DNA of 10,319 nt from Bacteroidota bacterium (GCA_030642585.1 DAOWNN010000051.1:1-10319), one strand, 5' to 3'. Counted from the first letter of the stretch, positions 1 through 7,327 are shown. A program made the numbers and translations. Notes: a model not told the origin generated them from the sequence alone.

Positions 1-330
1 AACCACATCTGTATTGTCAAATACAATCTGATTCTCAAATCTTATCACTTTAATACCTTTTCTTTGCAGATAACCATCTCTTTCCTGATCATATTTCATT
101 CCTTCAGGATCAAAATGGGGCTCTCCATCCAATTCAACAGCCAGCTTCTCTTTTGGACAGTAAAAATCAAGGATATAACTTCCTACACTGAATTGCCTGC
201 GAAATCTCCTTCCATCCAATTGTTTGTTCTTCAAAAATCTCCAGAGGGTAGCTTCAGCAGGTGTTAGATTTGATCTGAGAATCCGGCGGTATTCTTTTAA
301 TTCAGGCTTGTTATATAATTGTTTTTTCAT
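1..330 (-). CDS. DUF559 domain protein (Vsr-like endonuclease fold), 3' end outside window
   Basis: The frame opens at ATG 328-330 and stays open to the left edge, giving 110 residues without a stop. The protein starts MKKQLYNKPELKEYRRILRS and has the DUF559 hallmarks: an N-terminal 'TPAEATLWRFLKNKQL' helix (residues 23-38), 'GRRFRRQ' (40-46), 'YILDFYCP' (52-59) and 'LAVELDGEPH' (63-72), then a late 'KVIRFEN' strand (94-100). DUF559 belongs to the PD-(D/E)XK/Vsr-like nuclease group; D55, E66, D68 and H72 are the candidate active-site residues. Family members are about 110-130 residues, so only the last few are likely missing. The substrate is unknown for the family. The ATG is 14 bp from a multi-hairpin repeat (345-478), leaving almost no room for an ordinary promoter, so the gene is either read through from the barrel gene or expressed from within the repeat. 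Family assignment is secure; function is not. Confidence 0.88.
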   Translation of the reverse strand, partial: MKKQLYNKPELKEYRRILRSNLTPAEATLWRFLKNKQLDGRRFRRQFSVGSYILDFYCPKEKLAVELDGEPHFDPEGMKYDQERDGYLQRKGIKVIRFENQIVFDNTDVV

Positions 331-344
331 TGTTAGTTTATAAG

Positions 345-478
345 AACCCCTCTGTCCTTTCCCTCTGGTCAAGGACATCTCCCCTTGACAGGGGAGAAGC
401 TACTACCATACAAATTACTACTACTTATTCTCCCCCTGCCAAGGGGGAGTCCGCTGGCGCAGCCAGCGGGAGGGGGTT
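345..478. repeat. multi-hairpin GC-rich element with inverted-repeat-like ends
   Basis: The non-coding gap between the barrel gene and the DUF559 gene holds four inverted repeats in a row: TGTCCTT/AAGGACA (353-359 with 371-377), TCTCCCCT/AGGGGAGA (378-385 with 390-397, loop TGAC), CTCCCCCT/AGGGGGAG (430-437 with 442-449, loop GCCA) and CCGCTGGC/GCCAGCGG (451-458 with 462-469, loop GCA). The outer ends also pair: AACCCCTC (345-352) with GAGGGGGTT (470-478), one extra G. A 32-bp AT-rich spacer (398-429) separates the two halves. The right end overlaps the stop codon of the barrel gene (477-479). No transposase is present, so it looks like a small non-autonomous repeat of REP or MITE type. Similar GC-rich palindromes are, to my recollection, frequent beside DUF559 genes; that is memory, not a search. 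Confidence 0.75.
430..469 (-). terminator. possible transcription terminator hairpins after the barrel gene
   Basis: Two perfect 8-bp GC-rich stems (430-449 and 451-469) begin 8 bp after the minus-strand stop codon of the barrel gene. Such stems could stop or stabilise the transcript end. No run of T follows on the minus strand (the next bases are AATAAGTAG), so a classical intrinsic terminator is not shown. They may simply be part of the larger repeat. Confidence 0.3.
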
Positions 479-1187
479 ATTTATCTTTCTTCTTAACCCC
501 TGTCTTAATAGGGATCATAGCACCAAGCTGAAAGGTACGATTGTAAGCTGTACGTCCGGTCGATGAATTATAAACATTGACAAGTCCATGCGAATAATTG
601 AACCTGATCTGAACCCCCGGATCACCTCTAAAATGAAAGTTTAAACTGGCTACCATACCAAAATCTAAACGGCTAAAATTGTCAGTGATGTCAATTACGG
701 CACCAATGTCCCAATCCTCGTAGTTATGACTAAAGCTGTCTTCAGCCTTAAGTAATAAACTTGTTTGAACTCCAAGCCCAATTCCTATTTGAGGAACAGG
801 CCGATATTGTATCACTAATGGCAGATCCATGTAGCTTAATTTCCTGTTCGATTTTGAACCATTCCAGATGCTATCAGGCAAAGTTTGGAAAAACTCCTCG
901 GGTCCAAAATTCCGGATTCCTTTGGGTGAACTAAACAATAATGAGGTTGCAAGGGCAAAATGATCTGCAAATTTATAGTCTATATATAAACCAATGGCCA
1001 AACCATTGTTAAACTTATCACCATCAATATGACTCATGGTAGTCATGTTAGCGCTTACATTGAGCCCAAATTCCATTTTATTGCTATTCAATCTATCTCC
1101 GAATATCAAACCTATCAATATCTGTGCATGAAGCACGGAAAATTGAAAAAACAATAAAATAACCAGAATGCTAATTATTTTTTTCAT
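477..1187 (-). CDS. outer-membrane beta-barrel protein (PorT-like / OMP_b-brl_2 type)
   Basis: This 236-residue protein begins with a clear signal peptide: KK, a hydrophobic stretch ISILVILLFFQF, then SVLHA|Q, with cleavage expected after A21. The mature part alternates polar and hydrophobic residues with aromatic strand ends, for example 'MEFGLNVSANMTTM', 'LAIGLYIDYKF', 'FALATSLLFSS', 'MDLPLVIQYRP', 'GIGLGVQTSLLL', 'LDFGMVASLNFHF' and 'RTFQLGAMIPI'. The 'G...VSANMTTM' opening and the 'YMDLPLVIQYRP' strand are typical of the PorT-like barrel family (PF13568), so it should sit in the outer membrane as a small barrel of about eight strands. Its ligand or role is not shown. The last strand is followed by a lysine-rich tail KTGVKKKDK, unusual for a barrel, and the stop codon lies inside the adjacent repeat. 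It starts 33 bp after the channel gene and may be co-transcribed with it; I see no canonical promoter in that gap. Confidence 0.82.
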   Translation of the reverse strand: MKKIISILVILLFFQFSVLHAQILIGLIFGDRLNSNKMEFGLNVSANMTTMSHIDGDKFNNGLAIGLYIDYKFADHFALATSLLFSSPKGIRNFGPEEFFQTLPDSIWNGSKSNRKLSYMDLPLVIQYRPVPQIGIGLGVQTSLLLKAEDSFSHNYEDWDIGAVIDITDNFSRLDFGMVASLNFHFRGDPGVQIRFNYSHGLVNVYNSSTGRTAYNRTFQLGAMIPIKTGVKKKDK

Positions 1188-1220
1188 AATTATCTATATA
1201 AACAAATTCTTGTTTTATAC

Positions 1221-2969
1221 TCATCTCAAAATCTTCCTCACAAATGCCACAGTAAAATAAGACATCATAAACAAACCCATAAAACCTTCAAGTCCGGAGA
1301 GTACCCTGATAAACCCTGAAGGATAATAGTCTCCATAACCGATGGTCAAAAAGGTTATTGCACTGTGATAAAACGAAACCGCTAATGGCCCCAATTTATC
1401 AGGATCTCCAATGGAAGAATAGATGCTGGAATCTGAAAATAGCATCAGAACATAATAGAGCAGTGAAAACATGGTATATGCCACAAGCATACTTAAAAGA
1501 ACACGTAATGGTGCAGTGGCATATTTCCCCATCTTTTCAAAAACAAGCCACTGTATAGCAAACCTGGGCCAAACCCAAATCCGACTCATAGGATTTTCTG
1601 TTACAGCTTCCTGAAGATCAGCCAATGCTTCACTTCTTTTGAATTCGACATATGCTTTATCCTCATCCTCATATTTACCGGTAAGTTGGTAATTCTCTTT
1701 AAGCAGGCGAAATTGTTCAGATTTCTGCCTCAAACTGGTATGTTCCTGATCCCTGATTAATTTTTCAACCTCATTTTTGTTCCAGTCAATAAATATCCTA
1801 CCCAATAATCGCATACCATTAAGATTCAGCACCTTAAGATTTACCTCGAAATCATAAGGTTGTAGATCAATTATATCACGGGCTATAGTGTCAGACAGAT
1901 CTATATATTCACATTTCGAAACCCGCAGATCCAGGTAATGATTCAGGTGACATGATTTCAAATATAATTTCCCAATCCTCGAATTGTAAAAACTCAGGTT
2001 TCCCTTTCCGAGATCAGAATTATCAAAAATCAATTCTGAATGGTCAAATTCTACAAGCTCAAAATTCTTTTCGCCCTCACCAAAATTCACCCTTTTCATA
2101 CTAAACCTTCCGGAACCCATCTGGCTGGCTTCAAAGCTCACATCCCCTTTACCAAATATGGCACGATTAAAATTGATCCTTCCATCTCCAAATTCAACTG
2201 TTCTGAAATCAACTTTACAATCGCCAAATTCAGTCCGTTCGAAAGATATATTACCACTCCTGAATCTGGCAAAATGGAAATCCACTTTGCCACATATAAA
2301 ACGGGCAACCTTAAAACTTACCTGGCCATCTCCAAACTGGGCATTAATAAATGAAACTTCCCCCGAATTAAACTCTGTATTTGCAAAAGAAGTAAGCCCT
2401 TCACCAAAATCTGCATATTGAAAATCTTTTTTCCCATCAAAAAAAACAGAATTCTTGAATAGTACATCACCATTTCCAAAATGTACATTTGAAAAATCAA
2501 TATCACCCTCCCTGAACAAGGCATTTGAGAAATTGACTTTTCCATTTTTAAAAATTGCTGAATTAAAGTTTACAATGCCATTTGCAAAATGACTGAATTC
2601 AAAGTTTACATCCCCTTCACTGAATTCAGCAAATGAAAAATCAAGTCCAAATTTCGTGTCAAAAAAAGCATGATGAGCCGAAAACTCCGGAAGCAAAACT
2701 CTGGACTTCTCATCCAGCTTGTGTTTTTTACGATATATGCTTAAAGAAAAATTTGTTATATAGCAATGGTCCAGAACAATGGGCCTATCCTCTTCAATTT
2801 TCCTGTAAATCTCTTCTGCATCCATGTGACCAAACAACTCCACGGAACTTTGTCCACCAAACTCATCCAGAAAAGTAATAATAGCCGTTTTCGGATAAAC
2901 CTGACCTTCATCAGAGGTGAATTTCAGATTCTTAATCTCGACCTTAAACTTTCGATAGTTAAAATTCAT
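1221..2969 (-). CDS. pentapeptide-like 12-residue solenoid fused to a two-TM potassium channel pore
   Basis: This is a 582-residue protein with three parts. Residues 1-100 are a mixed leader with no family I recognise. Residues about 106-332 are a repeat of period 12, consensus xxGx(V/I)xFxx(A/S/T)xF: the first aromatic recurs at F111, F123, F135 and so on to F327 (only M291 differs) and the second at F116 to about F308. This matches pentapeptide-repeat-related beta-solenoids (Pentapeptide_3 type). Residues about 395-455 form a charged helical linker including 'LKENYQLTGKYEDEDKAYVEFKRSE'-like helices. The C-terminus is an Ion_trans_2-type pore: TM1 about 487-511, pore helix and selectivity filter T542-I-G-Y-G-D547, TM2 about 553-577, ending at R582. 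The TIGYGD filter predicts potassium selectivity in the inner membrane. No RCK domain follows TM2, so any gating domain must be the cytoplasmic N-terminal solenoid. A good promoter match lies 28 bp upstream of the ATG. Confidence 0.88.
   Translation of the reverse strand: MNFNYRKFKVEIKNLKFTSDEGQVYPKTAIITFLDEFGGQSSVELFGHMDAEEIYRKIEEDRPIVLDHCYITNFSLSIYRKKHKLDEKSRVLLPEFSAHHAFFDTKFGLDFSFAEFSEGDVNFEFSHFANGIVNFNSAIFKNGKVNFSNALFREGDIDFSNVHFGNGDVLFKNSVFFDGKKDFQYADFGEGLTSFANTEFNSGEVSFINAQFGDGQVSFKVARFICGKVDFHFARFRSGNISFERTEFGDCKVDFRTVEFGDGRINFNRAIFGKGDVSFEASQMGSGRFSMKRVNFGEGEKNFELVEFDHSELIFDNSDLGKGNLSFYNSRIGKLYLKSCHLNHYLDLRVSKCEYIDLSDTIARDIIDLQPYDFEVNLKVLNLNGMRLLGRIFIDWNKNEVEKLIRDQEHTSLRQKSEQFRLLKENYQLTGKYEDEDKAYVEFKRSEALADLQEAVTENPMSRIWVWPRFAIQWLVFEKMGKYATAPLRVLLSMLVAYTMFSLLYYVLMLFSDSSIYSSIGDPDKLGPLAVSFYHSAITFLTIGYGDYYPSGFIRVLSGLEGFMGLFMMSYFTVAFVRKILR
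1974..2654 (-). repeat. nineteen 36-bp coding repeats (12-residue solenoid units)
   Basis: Codons for residues 106-332 of the channel protein repeat with a 36-bp period and no insertion or deletion. Each unit encodes about xxGxVxFxxAxF. The DNA copies have diverged strongly while the pattern of aromatic, glycine and small residues is kept, so selection acts on the protein fold and this is not a recent DNA expansion. The last two or three units lose the second aromatic (L320, I332), as at the cap of a solenoid. Confidence 0.85.
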
Positions 2970-2997
2970 AATACTTAATGCATTATCGTATCCTACA

Positions 2998-3029
2998 CAA
3001 ATGTAAATCTAATTAATAATAAATTCAAT
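2998..3029 (-). promoter_or_regulatory. Bacteroidota-type promoter for the channel gene
   Basis: On the minus strand the gap before the channel gene reads ATTG (3026-3029), a 20-nt AT-rich spacer, then TACATTTG (2998-3005). This fits the phylum's -33 TTTG / -7 TAnnTTTG pattern with all fixed bases of the -7 box present. It lies 28 bp before the ATG, which leaves a leader of roughly 20 nt. It suggests that the channel gene, and perhaps the barrel gene behind it, is transcribed independently of addB. Confidence 0.55.
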
Positions 3030-3079
3030 TTCCGAATCATAGCTACTCAATCAAAGTTGCTTTCAATCTCAACAATACT

Positions 3080-5968
3080 CTATCTGGAGATGTCTTCCCT
3101 TGCACATATTTTATTATAGGAACAATTCTTGCAAATTTCCAGGTTTTCAACCTGCTGAAATGATAATTCCGGGTTGAATATATCTTCAACAAGTTTTATG
3201 AGTTCCTGCTCAAATTCTTCCTTTACAGTTGAAAAATTATCAAGGACAACTTTATCCATTTTTATTCCTGATGCAAATTTTTCTGAATGCATATTGCGAA
3301 TATCATAAACACCCGGGACCAGTGTTGCAGAACTCTCCTTCCTTTCATATAACCAGCAATACATAAAGGTTTGAAATATTTCTTTTCTCCTGTTTTGATT
3401 ACCCTGGTCAAAAAGATCAGATACAAGCTTAAAATCCTTCTTTGAAACACCTGTCTTGTAATCAATTACCCTGGTTCTCCCCCCTACTCTATCAAGTCTG
3501 TCAATAATACCCTTCATACGAACCTTAAGATGCGGGTTGGCTGCAGAAAAATCCAGGAATCGCTCTACCGGAGTTTCCAGTTCAAGTATATGAAATGGAG
3601 CAATTCCCGAATCATGTTTCAAAATATACTCCATGAAACTTACCATTATCTCCCTTACTATAAGATTGCGTCCCCTCAACATATTGCTGGATCTACGTTT
3701 GTTCCCGGTTTTCAGCCACAACTTATCGAAAGAGTCATTTAATAAATCCCTGAGGCCGGCTTTATCCTTACGTAGTTTATCTATCTCTTCCCGGCTTAAG
3801 GCTTTCCCTGATCCAACATAGGGTTTGTAAAGAATATTTAAAGCATCATGAATAATACTTCCAAACAGCAAGGGGTCGATCTCCTCAGATACTTCTTCGG
3901 CTTCACCAAGCCTGGCGATATAGCGAAAATAAAACTTCAGGGAACAATCCATAAAAGTATTCAAGCCTGAAGGTGACAAGTAGCCTTTGCCCTCCTGCAG
4001 ATAGCTTTTCAATATTTCCATTTCCTCCTCCCCTTTATCAATCTTTATAATCCTCACATCCCTTTGGTGAACAATTGAGCTTAGACTCTTTTCTGATACA
4101 GTGGCATCACTGAGGTATTTAAGCTGGTAGATAAAACGACTCATCTCTCCTTTCTTTACCCCTTCCTCCCTGGTAGTATAAATTAAAGTCAGGTTTTTAG
4201 TTCTTTGTATCAATCTGTAGAAATAATAAGCGTAAATGCGGTCCTGATGCTCAGATGTAGGAAGCCCAAAGCCCTTTCGCAAATTATAGGGGATCATGGA
4301 ATGCCCTGCACTTTTACCGGGAAAAACTCCTTCATTCATGGATAGAATTATAAGATTCTCAAAATCCAGGGCCCTGGCCTCCAAAACACCCATCAACTGC
4401 AGACCTTTGAGCGGCTCACCTGAAAATGGGATAGTCATGTTTCGTATAACCTTTCTTAACAGTTTCCTGTATGTGTCTGGCTGAATTGCAATATTTTCCT
4501 CGGAAATAAGATCCAGAAGCCGACTTACAGCCAGATAAACATGATAGATATATTCCTTTTGTAGAGAGAGTCCTGTATCGGACTCATTTTCACTTTCAGG
4601 GAGAATCAGAATTAGTTTATGCAAAATTTCCAGCAGGTAAGCTGATAAATCAATAGCACTGTTGGCTTTACGAAAAATTAAGCCCGTAAGCTCATCCATC
4701 TTCAAAATTTTTCCTGAAGGAAAGATTCGGTTCTGAGCAATCAATTCCTTTCGCAACTTCCTTATTTCACCTCCCCCGGAGACAAGGATATACTGGTGTC
4801 TTAAAACCCTCAAAACATCCTTATGATAGAATAATACTTCCTTGTCAGTACCCTGATCCTTCACACCATGTTGCAAATCAATAAGACTCTCCACCAGGCT
4901 AAAAACAGGTGTATCTCTCACGGGAAAACCCATGGTAATATTGATATCTGCAAAGCTCTCAGGAATAGAGTGTATTGCAGCAGAAAGAAGAAATTCATCA
5001 GGCAATACAACTGCGGTATTATTTTCCTTACATACTCCCTCGCTTTCCCATTCTTCCAATTTAATGCCCATTATTTTTGCCTGGGCGCTATCACTGGAAG
5101 TAGAAATCACTTCAATTTCATTTGCCTGGTTTTTGAGATTATGTGAAGTATTTCTTCGCAGGTCAGGAAACAATTTTAAATTCTTACGGAGAAAAAAACC
5201 GGCTTCCTGTGCTTCATCATTAACATATGAATCGTCATAGTCCCAGTAAAATCCGGCTTTACCAGAGCTATATAAATAAGAAAATAACTTTTCCTCACTT
5301 TTGGTAAGAGCATTGAAACCTACAAAATAAATTTTACGAAACTCAAAATTTGATATACTTTCATTCGAAATACGCTCGTAGGCTTTTCTATACGCCATTC
5401 CCTCATATACAGCTCCTGATTGTTCCAAAGTGGCACGAAACTGCTCATATATTGGAGAAAGAACCTGCCAGACTTTTGTGAATTCATCCTTCTGGTCAGA
5501 TTCTTTTGAGATTAAAAAACCAGACCAGAAAGACCGGATCAGAGCAATCTGCTCAGGATCCATGTATTCATAATCATCCTCTATGGATTTTAATGATTCC
5601 AGGTTTCTAAAAAGATCCTTCGCATTGACCATGTTTTTATCAATATCACCAAAATCATTCAAAAGAATTTCACCGAAAAGAAAAAAATCATCAAAGTTTT
5701 CTGCCTCCTTTACCAAACTCCTGTAAACTTCATAAAGTCTGAATATCAATTGGAGAGGATCTGCTGACAGGAAGCCGGAAAGCTTCATCATAAGCTCTGT
5801 TATGGTCATAAATACTGGCGACCAAACTGGCTTTGACAAGTGGATTGAAAGGTATTTTGAAAAAAATAACTGGGCTCGCCTCCCCGGGAAAACCAGGTAA
5901 CATTCAGAGAGATCTTCCTTCTCCCTGCTGTAAATATCTGCCGCTACTTCTTCAAGAAATGTTTTCAT
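3080..5968 (-). CDS. addB: AddB-like PD-(D/E)XK nuclease subunit with iron-sulfur cysteines
   Basis: This is a 962-residue protein with the layout of AddB/RexB-type subunits. The N-terminus 'YLVFPGRRAQLFFSKYL' (24-40) fits the first conserved block of the inactivated helicase domain; no GxGKT Walker A is present, so it should not hydrolyse ATP. 'GVLEARALDFENLIILSMNEGVFPG' spans 527-551 and is the family's motif-V-like block. The nuclease domain follows: 'LSPSGLNTFMDC' with C675, 'GSIIHDALN' with H707, 'GIIDRLD' with D823 and 'VIDYKTG' with D836 and K838. The closing C946-x2-C949-x5-C955 together with C675 should hold a 4Fe-4S cluster, the iron staple of AddB nucleases. With AddA it would form the helicase-nuclease that resects broken DNA ends and loads RecA. 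The partner gene lies upstream at 7535-10319, separated by a radical SAM gene. Family certain; the symbol is by domain layout, as Bacteroidota members are divergent. Confidence 0.88.
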   Translation of the reverse strand: MKTFLEEVAADIYSREKEDLSECYLVFPGRRAQLFFSKYLSIHLSKPVWSPVFMTITELMMKLSGFLSADPLQLIFRLYEVYRSLVKEAENFDDFFLFGEILLNDFGDIDKNMVNAKDLFRNLESLKSIEDDYEYMDPEQIALIRSFWSGFLISKESDQKDEFTKVWQVLSPIYEQFRATLEQSGAVYEGMAYRKAYERISNESISNFEFRKIYFVGFNALTKSEEKLFSYLYSSGKAGFYWDYDDSYVNDEAQEAGFFLRKNLKLFPDLRRNTSHNLKNQANEIEVISTSSDSAQAKIMGIKLEEWESEGVCKENNTAVVLPDEFLLSAAIHSIPESFADINITMGFPVRDTPVFSLVESLIDLQHGVKDQGTDKEVLFYHKDVLRVLRHQYILVSGGGEIRKLRKELIAQNRIFPSGKILKMDELTGLIFRKANSAIDLSAYLLEILHKLILILPESENESDTGLSLQKEYIYHVYLAVSRLLDLISEENIAIQPDTYRKLLRKVIRNMTIPFSGEPLKGLQLMGVLEARALDFENLIILSMNEGVFPGKSAGHSMIPYNLRKGFGLPTSEHQDRIYAYYFYRLIQRTKNLTLIYTTREEGVKKGEMSRFIYQLKYLSDATVSEKSLSSIVHQRDVRIIKIDKGEEEMEILKSYLQEGKGYLSPSGLNTFMDCSLKFYFRYIARLGEAEEVSEEIDPLLFGSIIHDALNILYKPYVGSGKALSREEIDKLRKDKAGLRDLLNDSFDKLWLKTGNKRRSSNMLRGRNLIVREIMVSFMEYILKHDSGIAPFHILELETPVERFLDFSAANPHLKVRMKGIIDRLDRVGGRTRVIDYKTGVSKKDFKLVSDLFDQGNQNRRKEIFQTFMYCWLYERKESSATLVPGVYDIRNMHSEKFASGIKMDKVVLDNFSTVKEEFEQELIKLVEDIFNPELSFQQVENLEICKNCSYNKICAREDISR

Positions 5969-6030
5969 TTTATAATTAAACTCATGTTATAAATCGACTC
6001 AGTAATGAAATGTTCAGCAAATGAATTTTA

Positions 6031-6063
6031 TAAATTTATATATCGTCCCTATGAGACTCAAAA
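6031..6063 (-). promoter_or_regulatory. possible promoter upstream of addB
   Basis: The minus strand reads TTTTG (6059-6063), 20 nt, then TAAATTTA (6031-6038). The -7 box lacks only the final G of TAnnTTTG and the spacing equals that of the better promoter at 2998-3029. It would give a leader of about 60 nt before the addB ATG. A second, weaker box TTCATTTG lies at 6018-6025. The region is AT-rich, so a chance match is possible. Confidence 0.35.
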
Positions 6064-6076
6064 GATAGTGTTAAAA

Positions 6077-6116
6077 TTCTTGGTGTTTTCTTAGTGTCCT
6101 TGTGCCTTAGTGGCTA
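6077..6116 (-). repeat. intergenic repeat starting GCCACTAAGGCAC
   Basis: On the minus strand this reads GCCACTAAGGCACAAGG, then ACACTAAG, then ACACCAAG: three related words in a row. GCCACTAA and the following CAC are shared with the copies at 7253-7305 and 7408-7451, in the same orientation. It contains no open frame. This kind of sequence is familiar to me from Bacteroidota intergenic regions, but I have not searched for it. Confidence 0.5.
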
Positions 6117-6148
6117 TCTTATTTTTGACACCAAGGCTCCCCAGTACA

Positions 6149-6246
6149 GTCATTCTGAACTCGTTTCAGAATCTTAAGCTTTTGATTATCAATAGATCCT
6201 GAAGCACCCGCCTGCCGGCAGGCAGGAGTTCAGGATGACAATAATC
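6149..6246. repeat. REP-like double hairpin behind the radical SAM gene
   Basis: Two arms form inverted copies of one 26-bp unit. The left arm (6149-6174) is itself a hairpin, ATTCTGAA (6152-6159), loop CTCGT, TTCAGAAT (6165-6172). The right arm is ATCCTGAA (6196-6203) ... TTCAGGAT (6229-6236). Once a 20-bp insert at 6207-6226 is removed, the right arm matches the left in 22 of 26 positions as inverted copies. GATTAT (6184-6189) and ATAATC (6241-6246) add an outer stem around the right arm. The element ends directly at the stop codon of the radical SAM gene (6247-6249). It has no coding capacity. 'TCATTCTGAAC...GTTCAGGATGA' repeats are, as I recall, widespread in this phylum. Confidence 0.8.
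6207..6226. repeat. 20-bp GC-rich palindrome nested in a hairpin loop
   Basis: CCCGCCTGCCGGCAGGCAGG is a palindrome centred on GCCGGC with one mismatched pair (6209/6224). It sits exactly in the loop of the right-arm hairpin of the surrounding REP-like element, between GCA (6204-6206) and AG (6227-6228). Removing it restores a 5-nt loop, GCAAG, the same length as the loop of the left arm. Its base composition differs sharply from the AT-rich surroundings. Confidence 0.75.
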
Positions 6247-7215
6247 TTACTCAAATCTCTTTCCCTGCCATGTATCCCTTTCTTCCAATCTTTTTTCAAA
6301 CAAATCCAAAATTTGATCAGTACGTTTCAATCCCCACCGCGGACCGGCAATATATCTTGGTGGCGCTTCACCACTTATCCTTTCAACCACAAAATCCGGG
6401 TTTAACAATTCCAGAAAATCCACCATAAATTCTCTGTATTCCTCCCATGTAAAAAGCTTAAAACTATCAGTATTCTCAGCATAATCCTTTGCCATTTGTG
6501 TTTCCTTAATAATCTGCAATTGATGAAATTTAACATTGTTCAAAGGCAATTTTGACAATATCTTTGCTTCTCCAAGCATTTCACTCCTTGATTCGCCCGG
6601 AAGGCCAAAGATAAGGTGTCCTCCGGTTCTTATCCCACGACTTGTAGTAGCTTCAATGGCCCAAACACTTTGCTCAAAACTGTGTTTCCTGTTAATGCGC
6701 TCCAGGGTTTTATTATAACAAGACTCTATTCCATATTCAATGATCAGGTAATTTTTTTTTGCCAGCTTCCCGAAATAATCCAGTTTCTCTTCATCCACAC
6801 AATCAGGTCTTGTTCCAATAACCAGTCCCACAACTCCGGGAACAGCCAGAGCCTCCTTATAAATCTTCTTCAAATGCTCCAGGGGAGCATAGGTATTTGA
6901 ATAAGCCTGGAAATATGCAAGGTATTTATTTGCTCTCCGGTACCTGACCTTATGAAACACTATTCCTTCCATTATTTGCTGTGAAACTGATTTTGCGGGA
7001 ATACAATATGATGGACTGAAAGCATCATTATTACAATAAGTACATCCACCCCTGGCAAGAGATCCATCCCGGTTGGGACAGGTAAAACCTGCATCCACCG
7101 AGACCTTTTGTACCCTTTCCCCAAACATCTCTTTGAAATAATTGGAATAAGTATTAAACCTGCGCACATGTCCCCAGGGGAAATTATGATTATTCTTATC
7201 TGTCAACTTACTCAT
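6247..7215 (-). CDS. radical SAM protein, TIGR01212 family (YhcC/YtqA-like)
   Basis: This is a 322-residue protein, the usual length for the family. After an 'RRFNTYSNYFKEMFG' opening (18-32) comes the cluster motif 'DAGFTCPNRDGSLARGGCTYCNN': C46-x11-C58-x2-C61 should bind the 4Fe-4S cluster that cleaves S-adenosylmethionine. 'GTRPD' (134-138), 'IEYGIES' (159-165), 'GGHLIFGLPGE' (198-208) and 'VKFHQLQI' (228-235) are further family blocks that build the SAM-binding barrel. The C-terminus carries 'ERISGEAPPRYIAGPRWGLKR', typical for this group. The related B. subtilis YtqA has been linked to wobble-uridine modification of tRNA; I recall this and cannot confirm that it applies here. The protein should be cytosolic. 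Start ATG 7213-7215 fits the family alignment; no Shine-Dalgarno or TAnnTTTG box is visible before it. The gene lies between addA and addB without an obvious functional link. Confidence 0.9.
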   Translation of the reverse strand: MSKLTDKNNHNFPWGHVRRFNTYSNYFKEMFGERVQKVSVDAGFTCPNRDGSLARGGCTYCNNDAFSPSYCIPAKSVSQQIMEGIVFHKVRYRRANKYLAYFQAYSNTYAPLEHLKKIYKEALAVPGVVGLVIGTRPDCVDEEKLDYFGKLAKKNYLIIEYGIESCYNKTLERINRKHSFEQSVWAIEATTSRGIRTGGHLIFGLPGESRSEMLGEAKILSKLPLNNVKFHQLQIIKETQMAKDYAENTDSFKLFTWEEYREFMVDFLELLNPDFVVERISGEAPPRYIAGPRWGLKRTDQILDLFEKRLEERDTWQGKRFE

Positions 7216-7252
7216 GAATAGTTCTTATACATAATTCCGTGTTCCGTATTTC

Positions 7253-7305
7253 CATTCCATTTATTCTATTAGTGTATTCGCTTTTTATAAGTGAATTAGT
7301 GGCTT
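7253..7305 (-). repeat. spaced-motif repeat, copy A (GCCACTAAT...GAATACAC...GGAATG)
   Basis: Read on the minus strand: AAGCCACTAAT, 14 variable bases, CGAATACACT, then a variable tract ending ATGGAATG. The copy at 7408-7451 has the same blocks in the same order, with the same 14-nt gap between the first two. The third block is 9 bp farther away here, because of an extra tract around 7261-7270. Confidence 0.6.
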
Positions 7306-7327
7306 TCTTACATTATTTCACTATTCC

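Noticed and set aside
338..480. TTAT on both sides of the multi-hairpin element as a target-site duplication
   Set aside because: TTAT at 338-341 is 3 bp away from the element end while TTAT at 477-480 overlaps it, so the two are not equivalent flanks in an AT-rich sequence.
1201..1214. AACAA/TTGTT inverted repeat between the channel and barrel genes as an operator
   Set aside because: Five-bp arms in AT-rich DNA are expected by chance, and no regulator or second copy supports it.
2040..2421. Plus-strand open frames over the channel gene's repeats
   Set aside because: They are antisense to a strongly patterned coding region; their own periodicity mirrors the 36-bp repeat of the real gene, and they resemble no family.
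2318..2545. Second minus-strand frame of 75 residues inside the channel gene
   Set aside because: It lies wholly within the solenoid repeats in another frame and has no recognisable features of its own.
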